Origin: CAIPFQ01 sp035480615
GTDB lineage: Bacteria; Chlamydiota; Chlamydiia; Chlamydiales; SM23-39
DNA: 8,687 bases
Direction: 5' to 3'
NCBI GenBank assembly: GCA_035480615.1
Contig: DATIHO010000102.1
Span: 1 to 8,687 of the forward strand
Positions 1-4,986 of the stretch are shown here, one piece after another (position 1 is the first letter of the stretch; every line of letters begins with the position of its first letter). The notes under the pieces are model-generated. The model saw only the letters and a program-made list of their open reading frames with translations, was not told the DNA's origin and did no database searches. Both the position numbers and the translations under genes were made by a program.

Positions 1-14
1 GAAATATGCAAGGA

Positions 15-99
15 GGCTGCGCAGATTTTTTGTTCTGGAGCGAGCGACCATTGCCGAATGGCAAGGCGCGAGCGAAGACAAAAAAGATGCTGCAGAGCC
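15..99. repeat. Imperfect palindromic intergenic repeat A1
   Basis: The left arm begins GGCTGCGCAGATTTTTTG and the right arm reads, on the other strand, GGCTCTGCAGCATCTTTT, so the two sides pair with small gaps. The centre is a perfect 5-bp hairpin, TTGCC at 51-55 and GGCAA at 60-64. Its core (AGATTTTT, then TGGAGC, a GGCAAGG centre, then GCGAA and AAAAAGATG) is shared with A2 at 261-426, so both look like copies of one repeat family with different flanks. The family is not one I can name. It may act as a bidirectional terminator or be a non-autonomous mobile palindrome. Confidence 0.6.
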
Positions 100-108
100 G
101 ACGCAGCA
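80..108 (-). terminator. Possible rho-independent terminator, minus strand
   Basis: Read on the minus strand, TGCTGC (108-103) pairs with GCAGCA (93-88) around a 9-nt loop and is followed, after TC, by six T residues (85-80). This fits a short intrinsic terminator for the prfC-NlpC/P60 transcription unit, whose last stop codon is at 428. The stem is only 6 bp and the distance from the gene is about 320 bases, so the assignment is tentative. Confidence 0.35.
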
Positions 109-210
109 GATTCTGCCAATTTAATTTTAAATCACTATACCGTCATAATCAGAGAATGGCCCGATGAAAAATGGGGCTCCATCCATCCACTTTGACGGAT
201 GGACAAGTAA

Positions 211-249
211 TTCAAAAGAACCCCAAAATCGACAGAAGCTAAAGTTTAG
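211..249. repeat. Degenerate half copy of palindromic repeat B
   Basis: The stretch TCAAAAGAA, then AAAATCGACAGAA, then a CT-AG-TT pattern follows the right arm of element B (around 2929-2964) in the same order and spacing, with substitutions and one small indel. Only one arm is present, with no matching partner nearby. It is best read as a truncated or decayed relative of the element that sits upstream of prfC. Confidence 0.5.
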
Positions 250-260
250 TACAGCTTCTT

Positions 261-426
261 AACCTGAGTTTTGGGTTTATTCAGCAGGAGATTCAAGTGC
301 CTTCCGAACAGATTTTTCCGTTTGGAGCCGAAGGCAAGGGCGGGCCGCCCCCCTTGCCGAGGCGAAAACGGAAAAAGATGGCGGAAGGCACTTGAATCTC
401 CGATGAATAAACCCAAAACTCAGGTT
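261..426. repeat. Long imperfect palindrome A2, downstream of the NlpC/P60 gene
   Basis: Bases 261-283 pair perfectly with 404-426 (23 bp), and 287-306 pair perfectly with 382-401 (20 bp). The interior continues as an imperfect stem, with GGCAAGGG (333-340) matching CCCTTGCC (351-358) and a GC-rich tip. The outer end lies one base from the TAA stop (428-430) of the minus-strand hydrolase gene, so the transcript would carry a very large 3' hairpin. The triplet CTT flanks both ends (258-260 and 427-429), which could be a target duplication or chance. The core resembles A1. Likely roles are transcript end formation or mRNA stabilisation, or simply an inserted palindromic element. Confidence 0.8.
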
Positions 427-427
427 C

Positions 428-1228
428 TTATGGCAAAAACAGCCGCCTCGCTGTGCGAAAAGAATACCAAATTCCTTGTTTGCCACTCCATTCAAGATCG
501 CTCAAATGACTGATGCGGCACCATGGAAGGTTTTCTCTTGCGGTGGCATGAATGATTTTGTGTTTACCTAAAAAAAGGGCTACATGACAGATCGACTGTT
601 CCGATTGTCCAAAAAAAATCAAATCGCCCGGCTCAAGCTTGGAGACGGGAATTGGTCGCAGCCGCTTGTCGAGAATCTGCTGTTTGGCATCTCTTTGTAA
701 ACAGATCCCGATTTTTTGATAAAGCGCCTGAATGAGTCCAGAACAGTCGTAGCCAAAGCTTGAACGCCCCCCCCAAGTATAAGGAAGCCCTAAAAAACGA
801 AGGCTGAATGGTGCAAGCTCCTCTTTATTTTGCAGTTTGAACTCTGGCTCGATATCTCCGTTTTGAATAAAAGCCTCTGTGCCATTCGGCAATTTGATTT
901 TTGTCCAACGCTCATTTTGATCGATGGGTTGCAAAGCCGCGCCGTAAGGAAGACTTATCAAAGGGCCATAGTCGAGATCTTGACGTTTATAGAGATGCGC
1001 CTTGAGTCTTGAAACAAATGCCTTTGCGGAATAGGGATTGTTACGAGAAGTGATTGCTTCAGATGAGATCCAGCCGCTGTATCCATCGGGCGTCATGCAA
1101 TACAGCCAACCGTTCGCCTCTTTTGCAATGCGGATCTCTTCTGAAAAAATGGCTTGCGAAATGATTTTCGATTCATGAGACGGAGCCTCTCTCATATCAG
1201 CTACGGGATGAATTACATAATAGATCAT
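428..1228 (-). CDS. SH3b-NlpC/P60 family peptidoglycan hydrolase
   Basis: This is a 266-residue protein with two SH3b-like segments (about 1-60 and 65-128) followed by an NlpC/P60 cysteine peptidase domain (about 138-262). The catalytic Cys is C162 in YDCSG, the His is H215 in CHVALFLG, and H227 in IIHATA fits the third polar residue. The LPYTWGG entry motif is at 149-154. The family cleaves peptide stems of peptidoglycan, usually between D-Glu and diaminopimelate or an equivalent residue. The two-SH3 layout resembles the chlamydial NlpC/P60 enzyme (CT127 type), as I recall it. No export signal is visible at the N-terminus. The ATG overlaps the prfC stop as ATGA, which points to translational coupling. 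The exact substrate is inferred from the family. Confidence 0.85.
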   Translation of the reverse strand: MIYYVIHPVADMREAPSHESKIISQAIFSEEIRIAKEANGWLYCMTPDGYSGWISSEAITSRNNPYSAKAFVSRLKAHLYKRQDLDYGPLISLPYGAALQPIDQNERWTKIKLPNGTEAFIQNGDIEPEFKLQNKEELAPFSLRFLGLPYTWGGRSSFGYDCSGLIQALYQKIGICLQRDAKQQILDKRLRPIPVSKLEPGDLIFFGQSEQSICHVALFLGKHKIIHATARENLPWCRISHLSDLEWSGKQGIWYSFRTARRLFLP

Positions 1229-2805
1229 GCCAAAAGATCGACCAATTGATGGTTCGGGTTTTGTTTCATGCAGTATTGTTTATCCCAAACGCTTGCGAAA
1301 AGTCCCATGGGGCGGCCCTTCTTATCCCTGACAAGAAGAGCGCTGGTCGTGAGCTTGAACGTGTGGATATCTCCCAGGATCCAAGCGCTCGATTGGTAGG
1401 GAAGAAAAGTCAAGACGGTATCTGTATTATATTCGTCTTTCAACCGATATTGCATGACTTCGAATTGCAATTTGCCAACTGCTGCGAAAATCAAATCGCT
1501 CGCCTCATCCGTCCCTTTGAGCATTTGAATCGCCCCTTCATCGACTAATTGCAAAATGCCCTTATCAAAAGCTTTTCTTTTGCTGATATCTTTAGGATAG
1601 AGCTTTGCGAAAATTTCAGGCTGAAATTGGGGAAGAGGCGCAAAATGAAAGCCTCCCGTCAAAGATAAAGTGTCCCCAATGGAGAAAAGAGAGGGGTTGA
1701 TGACCCCGATTACATCGCCCGGATAAGCAACGTCGAGGGTGACTCTTTCCCCTGCAACCAATTTCGCCGGGCGCGATAACCGGATTTCCCTGCCTAGCCG
1801 ATGATGCTTAACAACGAGATCCTTTTCAAATTTTCCTGAACAAATCCGCAGATAGGCCATGCTGTCGCGATGACGCCGATCCATATTTGCCTGAAGCTTA
1901 AAAATATATCCGCTAAATGGATGTTTTACCGGATCGATTTCGATCTCTACCCCGTCTTGCGCGTAAGCTTTTCTTGTCTGTGGACAAGGAGCTAAATGAA
2001 TGAAAGCATCGAAAAAAGGCTCGACGCCAAAATTGGTCAGAGCCGAAGCAAAAAATACGGGAGTTACTCTCCCCGCTAAAAAATCCTCCCGGGAAAATGG
2101 ATTGCCAGCGATTTCCAGGAGATCCAGTTCTTCAAAGAGGTTGGCCCAATTGCCAATTTTTTCTTTTGCTGCCGGACTATTGAGAGGATAACGGGTCATT
2201 TCGGCCTTTTGCGCGCCGCCAAAAGAGGTTTTGGTAAAAAAGACACACTCTTTTTGGTCCCGGTCAACTACACCTTGAAACTCCTTGCCGGTTCCAATCG
2301 GCCAATTCATCGCATAAGAATGGATTTGCAGGACGTTTTCCACTTCATTCATCAAATCGATCGGATCGCGCCCAGGCATATCCATTTTATTGATGAAGGT
2401 CAAAACGGGAATTTTTTTGAGACGGCATACTTCAAATAGCTTGAGAGTTTGTTTTTCCACCCCTTTTGAAGCGTCAATCACCATGATCGCGCAATCTGCA
2501 GCCGTAAGGGTCCGATAAGTGTCTTCAGAAAAATCCTCATGCCCAGGAGTGTCTAATACATTTATAATGAAATTTTTATAACTAAATTGCATCACGGAGG
2601 AAGTGATGGAGATGCCCCTTTCCTGCTCCATCGCCATCCAATCGGATGCGGCGGCTTTGCGCCCTTTTCTCCCCTTGACCATTCCGGCGGTGAGGATCGC
2701 TCCGGAATACAAAAGCAATTTTTCCGTAAGCGTCGTTTTGCCGGCATCAGGGTGGCTGATGATGGCAAAGGTGCGTCGTTTCGTTACAGCTTCTTCAATA
2801 TCCAT
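1225..2805 (-). CDS. prfC: Peptide chain release factor 3 (RF3, translational GTPase)
   Basis: This cytosolic GTPase recycles RF1/RF2 from the ribosome after peptide release. The 526-residue product is close in length to E. coli RF3 (529) and aligns along its whole length from the KRRTFAIISHPDAGKTT region. GTPase motifs are the P-loop HPDAGKTT (18-25), switch I RGISI (63-67), G3 DTPGHEDF (85-92) and G4 NKMD (139-142). Domain II includes the FKLQANMD and HRD segments, and the C-terminal part carries the RF3-specific GKLQFEV region. I chose the ATG at 2805 (MDIEEAVTKRR) because it matches the family start and has AGAGG (2814-2810) four bases upstream. A longer frame up to 2919 would add 38 residues read from palindrome B and is rejected. 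It is followed by the hydrolase gene with an ATGA overlap. Confidence 0.95.
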   Translation of the reverse strand: MDIEEAVTKRRTFAIISHPDAGKTTLTEKLLLYSGAILTAGMVKGRKGRKAAASDWMAMEQERGISITSSVMQFSYKNFIINVLDTPGHEDFSEDTYRTLTAADCAIMVIDASKGVEKQTLKLFEVCRLKKIPVLTFINKMDMPGRDPIDLMNEVENVLQIHSYAMNWPIGTGKEFQGVVDRDQKECVFFTKTSFGGAQKAEMTRYPLNSPAAKEKIGNWANLFEELDLLEIAGNPFSREDFLAGRVTPVFFASALTNFGVEPFFDAFIHLAPCPQTRKAYAQDGVEIEIDPVKHPFSGYIFKLQANMDRRHRDSMAYLRICSGKFEKDLVVKHHRLGREIRLSRPAKLVAGERVTLDVAYPGDVIGVINPSLFSIGDTLSLTGGFHFAPLPQFQPEIFAKLYPKDISKRKAFDKGILQLVDEGAIQMLKGTDEASDLIFAAVGKLQFEVMQYRLKDEYNTDTVLTFLPYQSSAWILGDIHTFKLTTSALLVRDKKGRPMGLFASVWDKQYCMKQNPNHQLVDLLA

Positions 2806-2809
2806 AAGA

Positions 2810-2814
2810 CCTCT
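2810..2814 (-). promoter_or_regulatory. prfC ribosome binding site lying inside a hairpin stem
   Basis: AGAGG on the minus strand sits four bases before the prfC ATG. The same bases are part of the left arm of element B and pair with CCTCT (minus-strand reading of 2969-2973) in the opposite arm. Any transcript started to the right of 2976 would hold both and could mask the site. It also decides the prfC start at 2805 over the upstream ATG at 2919. Confidence 0.7.
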
Positions 2815-2881
2815 TTCGTAACTAAGGGTTCGTCGATTTTCGGAATTATTTTGGCCGATTTTCTTGTTTTTTTGGGGGGAT

Positions 2882-2911
2882 AGTATACGAATGTTGATGC
2901 AATCCCCCCAA
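2882..2911 (-). promoter_or_regulatory. Weak candidate promoter in the loop of element B
   Basis: On the minus strand TATACT (2887-2882) lies 18 bases after TTGGGG (2911-2906). The -10 is good but the -35 poor. If used, transcription would start near 2875 and the prfC leader would contain only one arm of the palindrome, leaving the ribosome binding site free. Confidence 0.2.
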
Positions 2912-2992
2912 AAAAACAAGAAAATCGGCTCAAAAGAATCCGAAAATCGACAGAACCTTAGTTACGAAAGAGGTCTATAGTAAGAACTTAGG

Positions 2993-3021
2993 ATTATAGC
3001 ACGTTGGGAAAATTTTGTGAT
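2993..3021 (-). promoter_or_regulatory. Probable prfC promoter with extended -10
   Basis: On the minus strand the -10 is a perfect TATAAT (2998-2993) preceded by TGC, forming an extended -10. ATCACA (3021-3016), a four-of-six -35 match, lies 17 bases further up. The expected start is near 2986, giving a leader of about 180 nt that holds all of element B. It is the best sigma-70-type promoter I find in the window. Confidence 0.6.
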
Positions 3022-3028
3022 TGATAAA

Positions 3029-3037
3029 TGGTATTAT
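3029..3037 (+). promoter_or_regulatory. Candidate extended -10 promoter for the dodecin gene
   Basis: TGGTATTAT matches the TGnTATAAT extended -10 pattern at eight of nine positions if n is free. It lies 37 bases before the dodecin ATG, with an AGGAGG ribosome binding site (3065-3070) in between. No good -35 is present at 17 bases, as is common for extended -10 promoters. The spacer overlaps the -35 of the opposing prfC promoter. Confidence 0.4.
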
Positions 3038-3074
3038 TTACCCAAAGTGATACAAGAGAAAAAAAGGAGGCGTT

Positions 3075-3278
3075 ATGTCAGTTGTGAAAGTGATTGAAAT
3101 TCTCTGTGAAGGGAAAAGCATGGAAGATGCCCTGGAATCGGGTGTGAGAGAAGCTTCGAAGACGATTCATAACATCAAGCAAATTGATGTAAAATGGATT
3201 CATGCACATGTGGAAAATACGAAAATTGTAAAGTACCGGGTCAACGCAAAGATTTCTTTTGTCATAGATCATTCGTGA
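3075..3278 (+). CDS. Dodecin family small protein
   Basis: The 67-residue protein matches the dodecin fold family in length and pattern: MSVVKVIEI first strand, EDALESGVREASKTI helix (about 17-31), then two long strands with HVENTKIVKYRVNAKISF. Dodecins assemble into hollow dodecamers that store or buffer flavins. By eye, the usual flavin-stacking Trp near position 36 is Gln (Q36) and the supporting Gln near 55 is Arg (R55). A Trp occurs at 41 instead. Flavin binding is therefore uncertain, though the fold assignment is good. The start has a strong AGGAGG (3065-3070) four bases upstream. The gene diverges from prfC and its TGA abuts the stop codon of the convergent cyoE gene, leaving no room for its own terminator. 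Confidence 0.85.
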   Translation: MSVVKVIEILCEGKSMEDALESGVREASKTIHNIKQIDVKWIHAHVENTKIVKYRVNAKISFVIDHS

Positions 3279-4112
3279 TCAAAAAGCGATCAGAAAACAA
3301 AAAGCTGTGATGACGATTAAGGAAAAGCGGAACATGTTGCGCGCCCAAATCTTATCGTCATTTGCTTGAAAGCCTTTGATCGAAAGCCAAATCCATAAGA
3401 CGCCGAGAAGCAATATCGCGATTAAAAAACCCATCCCTATAAATAATGAAAGCATTGCGCCTGCCATGGCAAAAGCAACGCAAAAGATCAGCATGACTAC
3501 TTTTGTGAAAAAAACTCCCTTTTGCACCGGAACAACAGGAATGGACGCCGAAACATAGTCTTCCATGCGGTAAATGGCGATCGCAAAAAAGTGGGGCATT
3601 TGCCAAAAGACAAGGATAGAAAATAAAAGCGCCGCGGTGAAGTCCAAACTGCCTGTTTTGCTGCAATAGCCCACGAGCGGAGGGGCAGCCCCTGCGATGC
3701 TCCCGATGAAGCTGGCATGAAGCGTGTAATGTTTTAAAAAGCTGTAAATACAGACGTATACCGCCCATCCCAAAGCTGCGATCGACGCAGTTAAAACGTT
3801 GCAAAACAGGCTTAGAAGAGCCACTCCAAACACACCAAGCAGCGTCCCAAAGACAAGGGCTTTCCAGGGCATCATCTCCCCCTTGGCTAACGCCCGGTTT
3901 TTCGTCCTTTCCATTTTTGCATCGGATACGCGGTCGATATAGTTATTAAAGACGCAGCCCGATCCCATCACCGACCCAAGGCCTATAAGCATCGGAAAAA
4001 AAAGCTCAAAATTCATCCCCTCTTTGGATATAAACGCGAACGCGCCCGCTGCAGTCATCCAATTGCCTAGAATGATTCCCGGTTTCATCAATTGCAAATA
4101 TTTGTTTTTCAT
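3279..4112 (-). CDS. cyoE: Protoheme IX farnesyltransferase (heme o synthase)
   Basis: This UbiA-superfamily membrane prenyltransferase adds a farnesyl group from farnesyl diphosphate to heme b, giving the heme o that cytochrome bo3 oxidase needs. The 277-residue product follows E. coli CyoE (296) closely. Visible motifs are YLQLMKPGIILGN at the N-terminus, the first Asp-rich motif NNYIDRVSDAKMERTKNR (56-73) with D60 and D64, GAAPPLVGY (141-149), WQMPH (170-174), and the second Asp region YRMEDYVSASIPVVP (181-195) with D185. About seven to nine hydrophobic segments are expected. It is the last gene of the cyo operon, overlapping cyoD by ATGA. It has no clear ribosome binding site of its own, so coupling is likely. 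The C-terminus is shorter than in E. coli, ending just after the last membrane segment. Confidence 0.95.
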   Translation of the reverse strand: MKNKYLQLMKPGIILGNWMTAAGAFAFISKEGMNFELFFPMLIGLGSVMGSGCVFNNYIDRVSDAKMERTKNRALAKGEMMPWKALVFGTLLGVFGVALLSLFCNVLTASIAALGWAVYVCIYSFLKHYTLHASFIGSIAGAAPPLVGYCSKTGSLDFTAALLFSILVFWQMPHFFAIAIYRMEDYVSASIPVVPVQKGVFFTKVVMLIFCVAFAMAGAMLSLFIGMGFLIAILLLGVLWIWLSIKGFQANDDKIWARNMFRFSLIVITAFCFLIAF

Positions 4113-4399
4113 AGTCGCATTAAATTATAATTGAGATGGTGCATGATCCAAATCGAACCGGCAATCAGTAAAAATGTGACCAAAAGCATAAACAGAAATA
4201 CCGTCAGGTTCCAATGAGGCTTCCCCTCTTTACCCAGGCCAAAATAAAAAGAGAGAAAGAACCAGGCTTGAGTCGCTGCAATCCCTGCAATCAGTATATC
4301 CGATCCCAATTTTGAAAAAAAGGAGCTGATTGCCACCAAATAAGCGGCTATAGTCAAAAGAAGTGAGAGGCCGAAGCCCAAACTATAAGATCTCATCAT
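4109..4399 (-). CDS. cyoD: Cytochrome bo3 ubiquinol oxidase subunit IV
   Basis: This small membrane subunit of the bo3 oxidase helps assembly and stability of the complex. The 96-residue product has three hydrophobic segments (about 6-25, 34-53 and 66-88) and the family signature GSIWIMHHLNYN near the C-terminus, close to GSIWIMWNLNYN in E. coli. I place the start at 4399 because its ATG overlaps the cyoC stop as ATGA, with GGAG 13 bases upstream. The next codon is also ATG. The longer frame beginning at 4516 reads through cyoC in another frame and is rejected. The polar N-terminal tail of E. coli CyoD is absent. The middle segment lacks the His residues usual in HLVCFLHM (here FLSFYFGL). Confidence 0.9.
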   Translation of the reverse strand: MMRSYSLGFGLSLLLTIAAYLVAISSFFSKLGSDILIAGIAATQAWFFLSFYFGLGKEGKPHWNLTVFLFMLLVTFLLIAGSIWIMHHLNYNLMRL

Positions 4400-4986
4400 T
4401 TGACAACTCCGATCAGATATACAATCGCGAACATGAAAATCCAGATCCAGTAAGAAAAAAACCAAAATAGTTTCAGGCATTCCAGCCGCCGAATCGTGAT
4501 AGGAATGAGCCCCCATTTCACTGTTTGAACCATCAAGATCAAAGTAAAAAGCATTCCGAATAAAATATGAACTGCATGCGTGCCGACCAAAGTAAAATAA
4601 GAGGCGGTAAAGGCGTTTCTTTGCCAGCCGTTGCCAGATGCAATGAGCTGCATGAATTCATTGCCTACCATTGCTAAAAAGCAAGCTCCAAGAAAAAATG
4701 TGGTCCCATATAAACGGATCAATTTTTTTTGATTGCCAAAAGGGACAGCCGTCATCGCCAAGCCGCAAGTAAGGCTACTCGACAAAAGGATGATTGTTTC
4801 TATCAATGCGTAAGAGGGCCTTAGCAATATGTTGGCTCCAGGCCCTCCAAAAGTGCTGTTATGAAGGACCGCGTAGGTAGCAAAAAGAGTGGCGAATAAA
4901 ATCGCGTCCGTCATCAAATAGACCCAAAACCCGAAAATTGTATTGGACTCTACACTATGATGTGGATCGGGAAATGGTCCGCTCAT
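4396..4986 (-). CDS. cyoC: Cytochrome bo3 ubiquinol oxidase subunit III
   Basis: This is a COX3-like membrane subunit of the quinol oxidase, 196 residues with five predicted membrane segments (E. coli CyoC is 204). It shows IFGFWVYLMTDAILFATLFATYAVL (from about 18), an acidic residue in ETIILLSSS, TLVGTHAVHILFG, and a final LFWFFSYWIWIFMFAIVYLIGV. The family's WHFxD segment in the last helix (LFWHFLDVVW in E. coli) is changed to LFWFFSYWIW, so the His and Asp are absent here. The ATG overlaps the cyoB stop as ATGA, with an AGGGG-like ribosome binding site (about 7 bases upstream). The His-rich N-terminal tail is shorter than in E. coli. Confidence 0.93.
   Translation of the reverse strand: MSGPFPDPHHSVESNTIFGFWVYLMTDAILFATLFATYAVLHNSTFGGPGANILLRPSYALIETIILLSSSLTCGLAMTAVPFGNQKKLIRLYGTTFFLGACFLAMVGNEFMQLIASGNGWQRNAFTASYFTLVGTHAVHILFGMLFTLILMVQTVKWGLIPITIRRLECLKLFWFFSYWIWIFMFAIVYLIGVVK

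Larger units (their letters stand above)
1..427. other. Gene-free region made largely of palindromic repeats
   Basis: No convincing coding sequence was found here. The region holds palindrome A1 (15-99), a possible minus-strand terminator (80-108), a short hairpin (182-203, TCCATCC pairing with GGATGGA), a degenerate half of repeat B (211-249) and long palindrome A2 (261-426). The open frames that cross A2 on both strands encode similar peptides only because the DNA is palindromic. Bases 1-14 are too short to assign and may belong to the end of a neighbouring unit outside the window. The stretch 117-181 shows nothing I can name. Confidence 0.7.
2807..2976. repeat. 170-bp palindromic element B (75-nt arms, 20-nt loop)
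   Basis: The left arm (2807-2881) and right arm (2902-2976) are the same length and match at 67 of 75 positions by my count. Fully identical blocks are 21, 12 and 27 nt, separated by two short divergent patches. The loop is 2882-2901. The element ends one base before the prfC start codon, and its left end contains the prfC Shine-Dalgarno sequence. The triplet ATA lies directly outside both ends (2804-2806 and 2977-2979), which could be a target-site duplication or chance. It contains no protein-coding gene. A half copy at 211-249 indicates a repeat family. Confidence 0.9.

Noticed and set aside
182..203. Short hairpin TCCATCC/GGATGGA as a terminator
   Set aside because: No T-run follows the stem on either strand.
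1..427. CRISPR array or tRNA in the repeat-rich left end
   Set aside because: The repeats are inverted, few and irregular with no uniform spacers, and no cloverleaf pattern is visible.
271..513. Plus-strand 80-residue and minus-strand 72-residue frames over A2
   Set aside because: Both read through the palindrome and share the RRFKCLPP-type peptide only because the DNA is self-complementary; neither has a ribosome binding site or family resemblance.
2806..2919. N-terminal extension of prfC from ATG 2919
   Set aside because: The extra 38 residues are encoded by the left arm and loop of element B and have no match in RF3; ATG 2805 has AGAGG and fits the family start.
4400..4516. Earlier cyoD start at 4516
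   Set aside because: The added segment is cyoC read in another frame; the ATGA junction at 4399 fits the rest of the operon.
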